Below, piece after piece: positions 1 to 6,229 of a stretch of 6,857 bases of DNA. Source of the stretch: Pseudomonadota bacterium (GTDB lineage: Bacteria; Pseudomonadota; Gammaproteobacteria; Steroidobacterales; Steroidobacteraceae). The stretch is taken from NCBI GenBank assembly GCA_021815905.1, contig JAKAZP010000143.1, positions 1 to 6,857 of the forward strand, read 5' to 3'. A model generated the notes under the pieces. The model was not told the origin of the DNA, did not search any database, and saw only the letters and a program-made list of their open reading frames with translations. Within the stretch, counting starts at the first letter, position 1; every line of letters begins with the position of its first letter. Both the position numbers and the translations under genes were made by a program.

Positions 1-573
1 GCCTTCGCGGTGCCGGACGAGCTGCCAGACGGCCGCCGCGGCCAGCATCCCGATGCCGGCGAGGAGCGCGCAGACCGCGCGCGCCGTCGCGAGCCCGAGC
101 GCGAGGGTGAGGAGCGAGGCGAGCGCGAGAGAGCCGTTGAGGAGCTGGACCACCCACACCGCGGTGCGCAGCGCCTGCCGGCCCTGGAAGTGGCCGCCGG
201 CCGATTGCGCCACCCCCAGGGCGAGCGTGATCAGTCCCACGCTGACCGCGAGGGAGAGCGAGAGGTGATAGATCAGGGCGGCGACCCCCGCCGTGACCCA
301 CGCCGTCATCGCGCAGGCGAGCGCGGCCGCACGTCGCCACGGGGCATCGAGCCGGATGCCGCGCCGGGCCGCCACCTGATCGAGCCCGAGCGGCGCGGTG
401 AGGCCGCCCACGGCGACGATCCCGAGCACGAGCGCCACGAGCCCGTATTCTGAAGTCGGCAACACCCGCGCGAGCAACAGGCTTCCGAGGCTGAACCCGA
501 CGCCCCCGAGTCCCATCACGGCGGCGGCGCGCAGCGAGGGCGAGCGAAAGAGCGCCTTCAGTATCCCGTTCAT
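1..573 (-). CDS. Polysaccharide flippase (Wzx/MATE-like), N-terminal part, cut by window edge
   Basis: Reading the minus strand from the ATG at 573 gives 191 uninterrupted codons to the window edge, starting MNGILKALFRSPSLRAA. The product is very hydrophobic, with several predicted membrane segments at roughly residues 14-36, 44-66, 85-103, 106-122, 138-158 and 164-182, separated by short basic loops. Over this length it aligns almost without gaps with the complete flippase at 2793-4019. Shared blocks include APLGLDQV, LITLALGV, HFQG, QLLNG and AAAAVW, and I count about 60% identity by hand. By that homology it should move lipid-linked oligosaccharide across the inner membrane. The ATG at 573 is preferred because it aligns within three residues of the paralog start. 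A GTG at 597, downstream of a GAAGGAG-like site, is an in-frame alternative, and an in-frame stop at 631-633 limits further extension. Slightly over half of the expected protein is missing off the left edge, so whether the gene is intact is unknown. Confidence 0.85.
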   Translation of the reverse strand, partial: MNGILKALFRSPSLRAAAVMGLGGVGFSLGSLLLARVLPTSEYGLVALVLGIVAVGGLTAPLGLDQVAARRGIRLDAPWRRAAALACAMTAWVTAGVAALIYHLSLSLAVSVGLITLALGVAQSAGGHFQGRQALRTAVWVVQLLNGSLALASLLTLALGLATARAVCALLAGIGMLAAAAVWQLVRHREG

Positions 574-699
574 TCGATTCGGCACGCCGTCCGGCACCGC
601 AATCGACGCTCCTTCTGCGCCGCTTCCGTCTCAGGCATGTTTCATGCTGGGCTGTCGCCCGTTGCGGACCGTGGGTCCATTCGAGCGTGAATCGCGGAC
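574..699. promoter_or_regulatory. Divergent intergenic region between flippase 1 and the lipoprotein gene
   Basis: This 126-base gap separates two genes that start outward from it, so it must hold the promoters or leaders of both unless they lie inside genes. I see no convincing -35/-10 pair on either strand. It contains two short perfect inverted repeats, GCATG-TTT-CATGC at 635-647 and GGACC-GTG-GGTCC at 666-678, either of which could be an operator or a leader hairpin. A GAAGGAG-like sequence on the minus strand (about 615-609) could serve a GTG start at 597 for the flippase. The regulatory role is inferred from position only. Confidence 0.45.
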
Positions 700-2778
700 A
701 TGAGTGGAACGACGAGAGCGAAGAGCGCGAAGTGCACGAGCAGAACGGCGAGAATGACGAGACCGGCGGGATTGCGGATCGCCAGCGTGTTGGCCTGCAT
801 GCCGCTCGCCGCGGCCGCTTTGACTCTCGCGGGCTGCGGCGAGGCACCCCGATCTCAGGCCGGAATGCCGGCGCCGCGCAGCCCCGTGCGGGGAATACGC
901 CTCAACCCCCGCCGCGCGGCCGTGACCACGGGCCAGAGGCTCACAATCACCGCGCAGACCCGCGACCCCGAGGGCATCCGCTGGTCCGTGAGCCCGCGCG
1001 CAGGCTCGATTGCCCCGCTCGTGAGCCACAGCGGCCAGGCGGTCACCTTCATCGCGCCGCGCGCGGGCGTGTACACGATCACGGCGACCACCCTCGCCGA
1101 TCCTCCCGGGGCCGCGGCCCCGCCGCGGAGCCGCTCGATGCGGGTGGGCGTCACCGACCTCGCCGGTGTGTATACCTATCACGATGATCTCGCTCGCGAC
1201 GGCGCCGACGAGAAGGAGTACGCGCTTACCCCCGCCGACGTCAACGCCTCGAGCTTCGGCAAGCTTTTCTCCTGCCCGGTCGACGGCGCGATCTACGCGC
1301 AGCCCTTGTGGATGCCGCATGTTGAGGTGGACGGCAGACGGCGCAATGTCGTGTTCGTCGCCACCGCGCACGACAGTCTCTACGCATTTGACGCCGATGC
1401 AAGCCCCTGCAAGCGGCTGTGGAAGGTCAGCCTGATCGGCCGACATCACGGCGGCGAAGGCGGCGAGAGCACCGTGCCCGCAGGGCCGAACCTGCGTCTC
1501 GTCGGCAAAGGCGACGGCGACATGACGCCCGAGGACGGGGTGACGGGAACCCCGGTGATCGATCCCAGGACCGGCACGCTCTACGTCGTCTCGGAGTCGG
1601 TGGACTACTCCCTCGGGCTGCATTTCCACGCGCGGCTGCATGCCATCGACCTCGCGACGGGTGCCGAGAAGCCCGGCTCTCCCGTGGCCATCAGGGCAAC
1701 CTACACCGGCGAGGGCGGCGCGAAGTCCAGCTTCGATCCGCGCACCGAGAATCAGCGCGCGGGCCTCGCGCTCGCGAACGGCACGGTGTACGTCGCGTTC
1801 GGATCGCACGAGGACCGCATGCCGTTCTACGGCTGGATCATGGGATACCGGTATGACGGCTCGGCGTTCAAGCGCACGTCCACCTTCAACGCCGCCCCGA
1901 ATGCGCGCGAGGGCGGCATCTGGATGAGCGGGGCGGCTCCCGCGGTGGACGGCGCGGGCAATCTCTACGTGCTCACCGGAAACGCCGGATTCGATGCGGA
2001 GAAGTCCGATCCGCCGAACGACGATTACGGTGACTCCTTCCTCAAGCTGTCCGCGGGATTGAAGGTGCGGCAGTACTTCACGCCCTCGGATCAACATTTC
2101 AACAACGTGGAGAACAACGACTTCGGCGCCGGCGGCGCGATCCTGGTGAGCCTGCCGGCGGGAAGCCCCCACCGCCGGATCGTCATCGGGGGAGGCAAGG
2201 ACGGCGACATCTTCGTCCTCGATTGCGAGAAGCTCGGAGGCTATGGCGACGCCAAGGCGCTGCAGATGATCGGCACGGGAACCGAAACCGGCCTCTCCGG
2301 CGCGATCCCCGGTCTCATCTTCGGCGAGGGGGCGTTCTGGGACGATCGCTACTATGCGACCGGCGCCGGGGAGCCGCTGAAGATGTATCGACTCGATCCG
2401 GCCACCGGCCGGCTGAGCTTCGAGGCGGCGGCCTCGAAGCCGCCCGCCTTCGGCTACCCGGGCGCCACGCCGGCGGTCTCCTCGAGGGGAGACACCAATG
2501 GCATCGTCTGGGTGCTCGATGACCGCACCTACTGCACGCCGGCCTCGCAGGGTTGCGGCCCGGCGGTGCTGCGCGCCTACGATGCCCGCACGTTGCGCGA
2601 GCTCTGGAGCAGTCCACGCTCGGGGCCGGACGCGGCGGGCAATGCCGTCAAGTTCACCGTGCCCACCATCGCCAACGGCCGGGTCTACGTCGGCACCCGC
2701 GGCAACAACACCGGCGGCCTGCGCGACTCGACCCGCATTGCCGGCGAGCTCGATGTCTACGGCCTCGAGCCGCGCTGA
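700..2778 (+). CDS. Secreted lipoprotein with Ig-like region and PQQ-like beta-propeller
   Basis: The 692-residue product has a basic N-terminus, a hydrophobic stretch at about residues 27-44 and a lipobox LAGC with the lipid-modified Cys at 46, so it should be a membrane-anchored lipoprotein. Residues about 62-152 look like a bacterial Ig-like domain (beta-rich, with GQRLTITAQT and AGVYTITATT). Residues about 157-690 look like a PQQ-type beta-propeller: AQPLW, VVFVATAHDSLYAFDAD, GTPVIDPRTGTLYVV, LHAIDLATG, LANGTVYVAFGSHED, LRAYDARTLRELW and a closing NGRVYVGTRG with ELDVYGL. The opening pattern YHDDLARDG...LTPADVNASSFGKLF is what I associate with large propeller proteins of Acidobacteriota and relatives. 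I see no clear quinone-dehydrogenase catalytic signature, so a binding or scaffolding role is as likely as an enzymatic one. Cys612 and Cys619 could form a disulfide. The ATG at 754 (residue 19) is an alternative start giving a more typical 27-residue signal peptide; neither start has a strong ribosome binding site. It faces away from flippase 1 and converges on flippase 2, so it is transcribed alone. Confidence 0.85.
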   Translation: MSGTTRAKSAKCTSRTARMTRPAGLRIASVLACMPLAAAALTLAGCGEAPRSQAGMPAPRSPVRGIRLNPRRAAVTTGQRLTITAQTRDPEGIRWSVSPRAGSIAPLVSHSGQAVTFIAPRAGVYTITATTLADPPGAAAPPRSRSMRVGVTDLAGVYTYHDDLARDGADEKEYALTPADVNASSFGKLFSCPVDGAIYAQPLWMPHVEVDGRRRNVVFVATAHDSLYAFDADASPCKRLWKVSLIGRHHGGEGGESTVPAGPNLRLVGKGDGDMTPEDGVTGTPVIDPRTGTLYVVSESVDYSLGLHFHARLHAIDLATGAEKPGSPVAIRATYTGEGGAKSSFDPRTENQRAGLALANGTVYVAFGSHEDRMPFYGWIMGYRYDGSAFKRTSTFNAAPNAREGGIWMSGAAPAVDGAGNLYVLTGNAGFDAEKSDPPNDDYGDSFLKLSAGLKVRQYFTPSDQHFNNVENNDFGAGGAILVSLPAGSPHRRIVIGGGKDGDIFVLDCEKLGGYGDAKALQMIGTGTETGLSGAIPGLIFGEGAFWDDRYYATGAGEPLKMYRLDPATGRLSFEAAASKPPAFGYPGATPAVSSRGDTNGIVWVLDDRTYCTPASQGCGPAVLRAYDARTLRELWSSPRSGPDAAGNAVKFTVPTIANGRVYVGTRGNNTGGLRDSTRIAGELDVYGLEPR

Positions 2779-2796
2779 GCCCGCGCGAGCGCTCAG
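2775..2796. terminator. Possible bidirectional hairpin between convergent genes
   Basis: CTGAGC at 2775-2780 is the exact reverse complement of GCTCAG at 2791-2796, with a 10-base GC-rich loop. The stem holds parts of both stop codons: TGA of the lipoprotein gene (2776-2778) and TGA of flippase 2 on the minus strand (2793-2795). Only 14 bases separate the two genes, so any shared terminator must sit here or inside them. There is no clear T-run on either side, so it is not a canonical intrinsic terminator. Confidence 0.35.
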
Positions 2797-4019
2797 GTCA
2801 TCACCAGCTTCGGTTCGCGAGCGTCCCTGAGGCAGGCGAGGGCGAGCCCGGCGCTGAGCAGGCAGCGCACCAGCCAGCCGGCCGCGATGCCGCACAGCAC
2901 CGCGACCAAGCCCAAGGGCGCCGCCAGGAACGCGCCGGCGATGCTCACGCCGAGGGCGATCCAGGTGATGGCGCTGAGCCGCCTCAGGCGCTGTTCGCCG
3001 CCGCGGGAAACCACGACCGCCGTCAGGAATCCGCTCATGAGCTTCAACCAGCCCGAGAGGAGCGCCACCGCGACCAGCGCCTCGCTCAAATCATAACGGC
3101 CCGTGAGCAGCCGATGCGCCAGCGCCGGAGCCAACCACCCGATCGCCGCGGATCCGGCGGCGAGCGGCACGGCGACCAGGGCGCCTTCGCGCCGCATGAG
3201 CGCGCGCCTCGCGCGCGCATCGCGCGCCGCGCGCAGCCGCGGAATCAGCGTGAATTGCACCGCCGCCTGCAGCAGCCTGAAGGGCGAGCTGACGAATGCC
3301 GCGAGCACGCCAAAGAGGGCGAGGTCTTCCAGCCCGACAGTCGGCCCGATCAACAGCCGCTCGAGCTGCAGAAGCGTGGAGCTGCCCGCCTGCATGGTGA
3401 GGAGCGAGAGGGCCTCGCCGCGCATCGTCCACGGCGAGAGCTGACGGTCTGGCCCCTGGCGCTCGCGCCGCACGAGGCGCCAGACCGCCGCAGCGGCAAC
3501 GATTCCGACCAGTGCCATGAGCCCGCAGACCTCGCCCGCGGTGTCGAGTCCCGCGGCGACCGTGATGAGCGCGATCAGCGCGATCGTGCCGTTGAGGAGC
3601 TGCAATACCCATACGCCCACCCCGAATCGCCCCTCGCCCTGGAAATGGGCGCCGACCGACAGGGCCACCCCGAGGGCGAGGGTGATCAGGGCCACGCTCG
3701 CCATGAGCACGGGCCGGAGGTGATAGACGAGGCCGGCGAGGAGAGCCACCACCACCGACGTCGCCAGGGAAGCGCCGAAGCTCGCGCGTTGCCACGGAGC
3801 GTTGAGGCGCAGCCCCCGCCGCCCGATGACCTGATCGAGCCCCAGCGGGGCGACATTGCCCGCCACGGAGACGATACCGAGCACCAGGCTGACCCGCGCA
3901 TAGGCCGGCGTCGGCAGCTCGTGCGCGAGTATCAGACCGCCGGCACTGAAGCACAGGCCCCCCACCCCCATGGCGGCGGCTGCGCGCAGGGAGGGAGACC
4001 GGAGCAGCGCTCTCAACAT
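2793..4019 (-). CDS. Polysaccharide flippase (Wzx/MATE-like), complete
   Basis: The product has 408 residues from the ATG at 4019, starting MLRALLRSPSLRAAAA. It is a multi-pass membrane protein with predicted segments near residues 14-32, 43-60, 83-99, 104-122, 135-156, 164-180, 210-226, 232-256, 280-300, 312-336, 348-366 and 369-396. Twelve or so helices in about 400 residues fit the polysaccharide transporter group that flips undecaprenyl-linked repeat units across the inner membrane. Arg-rich loops at about residues 181-193 and 260-278 should be cytoplasmic. The frame stays open upstream to 4178, inside the amidotransferase gene, but this start is preferred because homology with the paralog at 1-573 begins here and the extension is Arg/Ser-rich and unconserved. 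No good ribosome binding site precedes it. It starts 28 bases after the amidotransferase stop on the same strand, so the two probably form an operon, possibly with coupled translation. Substrate specificity cannot be read from the sequence. Confidence 0.85.
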   Translation of the reverse strand: MLRALLRSPSLRAAAAMGVGGLCFSAGGLILAHELPTPAYARVSLVLGIVSVAGNVAPLGLDQVIGRRGLRLNAPWQRASFGASLATSVVVALLAGLVYHLRPVLMASVALITLALGVALSVGAHFQGEGRFGVGVWVLQLLNGTIALIALITVAAGLDTAGEVCGLMALVGIVAAAAVWRLVRRERQGPDRQLSPWTMRGEALSLLTMQAGSSTLLQLERLLIGPTVGLEDLALFGVLAAFVSSPFRLLQAAVQFTLIPRLRAARDARARRALMRREGALVAVPLAAGSAAIGWLAPALAHRLLTGRYDLSEALVAVALLSGWLKLMSGFLTAVVVSRGGEQRLRRLSAITWIALGVSIAGAFLAAPLGLVAVLCGIAAGWLVRCLLSAGLALACLRDAREPKLVMT

Positions 4020-4047
4020 GGGGAGGCGGCCCGAGGAGTTGTCGGTG

Positions 4048-5991
4048 TCAGGATGCCGCCTGGAGTCCTGCCCGGGCCGTAAACCGCGCCGCACCGCTCG
4101 GAACGCTGGCCGGTTCCGCCGCGCGGACCGGGGGTGCGGCTCCCGCGCCGCGCAGGAACTGGCGCTCCCAGAGCGCAAGGTTGAGCAAGGTCCAGAAAAG
4201 ATGGCTGTGGTTGTGCCGCCGCTCCTGATGCTCCCGCCAGAGCCGCTCGAGCACGCCCCGACGCATGTGCTCGGCGATGAGCGGCGAGGCGAACACCTCG
4301 TCGCGGGTGAGCGTGGCGAGCTCGCCGCGGATCCAGTTCTTCATCGGAATGCTGAAGCCCTGCTTGCCGCGCATGGCGATCCCGGGGGGCAGCCGCTCGC
4401 GCATGGCATGCTTCAACAGCCACTTGGTCGTGAGGCCTTTCAGCTTGAGCGCGGTCGGGAGCGAGTAGCAGTGCTCGACCAGCCGATGATCGAGGAACGG
4501 CGGCCGGACCTCCAGTCCCGAGGCCATGGACATCTTGTCGACCTTCATGAGCACGCTGTCGGGCAGCACCGTGTTGAGCTCGATGAACTGCTCGCGCCGC
4601 CCGCGCTCGCGAGGCGCATGCGCCGACCAGTGCCTGACCGCAGTGAAGGCGTCGGTGTCGAGCTCGCTGAGGAACATCGGATCGAACAGCTCGGCCGTCT
4701 GCCTCGGATCGCTGAAGTACTGCCAGCGCAGGTGCTCGCCCTGGGCGCTGAGCAGCGCCCCCTGCAGGAAGCGCTTGATGACATTGCTCAGGCCTTTCTT
4801 CCGCGCGTTGTCGGGGAGCGAGGCGATCACGGCGCGGTAGAGCTGCGAGCGCAGCGGCAGCGGCAGGCGCTCGAGCCACGCATTGGCCTTGCTTGCGCGG
4901 AAGCGGTCGTACCCCATGAGCAGCTCGTCCCCGCCGTCGCCGCTCAGGCAGACCTTGACGTAGCGTCGGGCCTCGTCGCAGATCAGCATGAAGGGCAGAT
5001 TCGAGGGGTCGGTGGTCGGCTCATCGAGATGCCACACCGAGCGCTCGATCGCCCTGACGTCGACGGGGCGCACCAGAAGCTCCGCGTGGCGGGTATGGAA
5101 GTGCTCGGCGACGCGCCGCGCGTAGGGAAACTCGCTGTAGGATGCATCGCGATATCCGAGCGCGAAGGTGCGAAGGCCGCCGGGCATCGAGCGGCTGAGG
5201 AAGCTCACCACCGTGCTCGAATCGATCCCGCCGGAGAGGAACGCGCCGAGCGGCACATCGCTCATGGTGTGCTCGGCGCAGGCGCGCTCGAGCAGCTCGA
5301 GCAGCGCCCCTTCGGAGGTGTCGACCGGCCGCTCCTCGAGCGACCAGTAGCGCGTGAGGCGGGCGCGTCCGTCCTCGAGCGTGAGCAGGCATCCCGGCAG
5401 GAGCTTGCGCACGTCCGCGAACAGCGTCGCGGGCGCGGGCACGAACTCGTAGCCGAGGAGCTCGACCAGCCCCTGGTGATTGAGCGCGCGCGGCATGGCG
5501 GGGTCGGCGAGCAGCGCCTTGATCTCGGACGCGAAGCGCAGCTGGCCCCCGCGGAGACTGTAATAGAGCGGCTTCAGCCCGAGACGATCGCGCGCCAGCA
5601 CGAGCCGGCGCCGCGGGGCGTCCCAGATCGCGAGAGCGAACATGCCGTTCAGGCGGCTCGCGAACTCGAGGCCGTATTCCTCGTACGCGTGCACGATCGC
5701 TTCGGTGTCGGTGCGGCTGCGAAACACGTGACCCCTGGCGATGAGTCGCGTGCGCAGCTCCGCGTGGTTGTAGATCTCTCCGTTGAAGGTGATCCACACC
5801 GACCCGTCCTCGTTCGCGAGCGGCTGGCGTCCGGCCTCGCTCAGATCGACGATGCTGAGGCGCCGGTGTCCGAGGGAGATGCCCTCGGCGACGTGCGAGC
5901 CGTGATCGTCGGGACCGCGGTGCACGAGCCGGGCCTTCATGCTCTCGATCAGCCGCTCGTCCGCCCAGTTGAATCCGCAGATGCCACACAT
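4048..5991 (-). CDS. asnB: Asparagine synthetase-like glutamine amidotransferase (AsnB family)
   Basis: The 647-residue product has the two domains of glutamine-hydrolysing asparagine synthetases. The N-terminal class II glutaminase domain (about 1-210) opens with MCGICGF, giving the nucleophilic Cys2 after Met removal. It also has HRGPDDHG at 25-31, HRRLSIVDL at 42-50, FNGEIYN at 69-75 and RTDTE at 93-97. The C-terminal synthetase domain (about 225-610) has the ATP pyrophosphatase loop SGGIDSS at 253-259, DEPTTDPS at 323-330, LSGDGGDELLMGYDR at 349-363 and VDKMSMASGLEVRPPFLD at 484-501. All expected catalytic motifs are present, so it should be active. The family makes asparagine from aspartate, glutamine and ATP. 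Members in polysaccharide clusters may instead amidate a sugar acid or similar acceptor, which cannot be settled here. The start is fixed by the need for Cys at position 2; a G-rich stretch (GGGGGA) lies only a few bases upstream. An Ala/Pro-rich tail from about residue 615 lies beyond the conserved domain. It is probably co-transcribed with flippase 2. Confidence 0.93.
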   Translation of the reverse strand: MCGICGFNWADERLIESMKARLVHRGPDDHGSHVAEGISLGHRRLSIVDLSEAGRQPLANEDGSVWITFNGEIYNHAELRTRLIARGHVFRSRTDTEAIVHAYEEYGLEFASRLNGMFALAIWDAPRRRLVLARDRLGLKPLYYSLRGGQLRFASEIKALLADPAMPRALNHQGLVELLGYEFVPAPATLFADVRKLLPGCLLTLEDGRARLTRYWSLEERPVDTSEGALLELLERACAEHTMSDVPLGAFLSGGIDSSTVVSFLSRSMPGGLRTFALGYRDASYSEFPYARRVAEHFHTRHAELLVRPVDVRAIERSVWHLDEPTTDPSNLPFMLICDEARRYVKVCLSGDGGDELLMGYDRFRASKANAWLERLPLPLRSQLYRAVIASLPDNARKKGLSNVIKRFLQGALLSAQGEHLRWQYFSDPRQTAELFDPMFLSELDTDAFTAVRHWSAHAPRERGRREQFIELNTVLPDSVLMKVDKMSMASGLEVRPPFLDHRLVEHCYSLPTALKLKGLTTKWLLKHAMRERLPPGIAMRGKQGFSIPMKNWIRGELATLTRDEVFASPLIAEHMRRGVLERLWREHQERRHNHSHLFWTLLNLALWERQFLRGAGAAPPVRAAEPASVPSGAARFTARAGLQAAS

Positions 5992-6229
5992 GGTTCCCCC
6001 GCTGGCCTGCCGTCACCGACCGGCCGTGGCCTGGGCGCGTCGCTCGCCAGTGTCTGACGGAACGCGTTTCAGCAAAGCTCATGCCTGGGGGCGGCTGCCG
6101 CCCGGAGCGGGGCGCGCGCGGGACCGGGATCCTCCTTGGGCTTGAACGGGTCCGAAGCTTGCTCGCGGGGCACCTGGACCCCGCTCGTTCGATCCGGGCG
6201 GCCATGCCGAAGTCAAGGGAATCCCCGCC
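5992..6229. promoter_or_regulatory. Divergent intergenic region between asnB-like gene and glycosyltransferase
   Basis: This 238-base gap lies between two genes reading outward and should hold promoters for both. I found no convincing sigma-70 or sigma-54 promoter by eye. Near its middle is a GC-rich near-palindrome, gggcggctgccgccc at 6089-6103, with a 6-7 bp stem around a very short loop, followed by an alternating GC tract at about 6111-6120. Short open frames across the gap have no recognisable features and are not annotated. Confidence 0.4.
6215..6220 (+). promoter_or_regulatory. Ribosome binding site of the glycosyltransferase gene
   Basis: AAGGGA sits nine bases before the GTG at 6230. 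It is a good partial match to the Shine-Dalgarno consensus at suitable spacing, and it decides the choice of GTG over the later in-frame ATG at 6290. Confidence 0.6.

Noticed and set aside
10..453. Plus-strand open frame of 147 codons opposite flippase 1
   Set aside because: The opposite strand encodes a membrane protein with clear paralogy to flippase 2. This frame is Arg/Glu/His-rich noise.
631..2895. A 754-codon open frame on the minus strand opposite the beta-propeller gene
   Set aside because: Its translation is Arg/Ala/Gly/His-rich with no recognisable domain, while the plus-strand frame has a lipobox and propeller motifs. Long antisense frames are expected in GC-rich genes.
3198..3236. 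Dense GCGC-rich tract that looks like a simple repeat
   Set aside because: It encodes the Arg/Ala-rich cytoplasmic loop of flippase 2 (about residues 262-274) and has no regular repeat unit.
2553..4082. A 509-codon plus-strand frame crossing the end of the propeller gene and all of flippase 2
   Set aside because: It spans two real genes out of frame and is Arg/Gln/Glu-rich shadow sequence without family features.
3970..6057. A 695-codon open frame on the plus strand opposite the AsnB-like gene
   Set aside because: The minus strand carries every AsnB catalytic motif. This frame is low-complexity, charged and lacks any domain signature.
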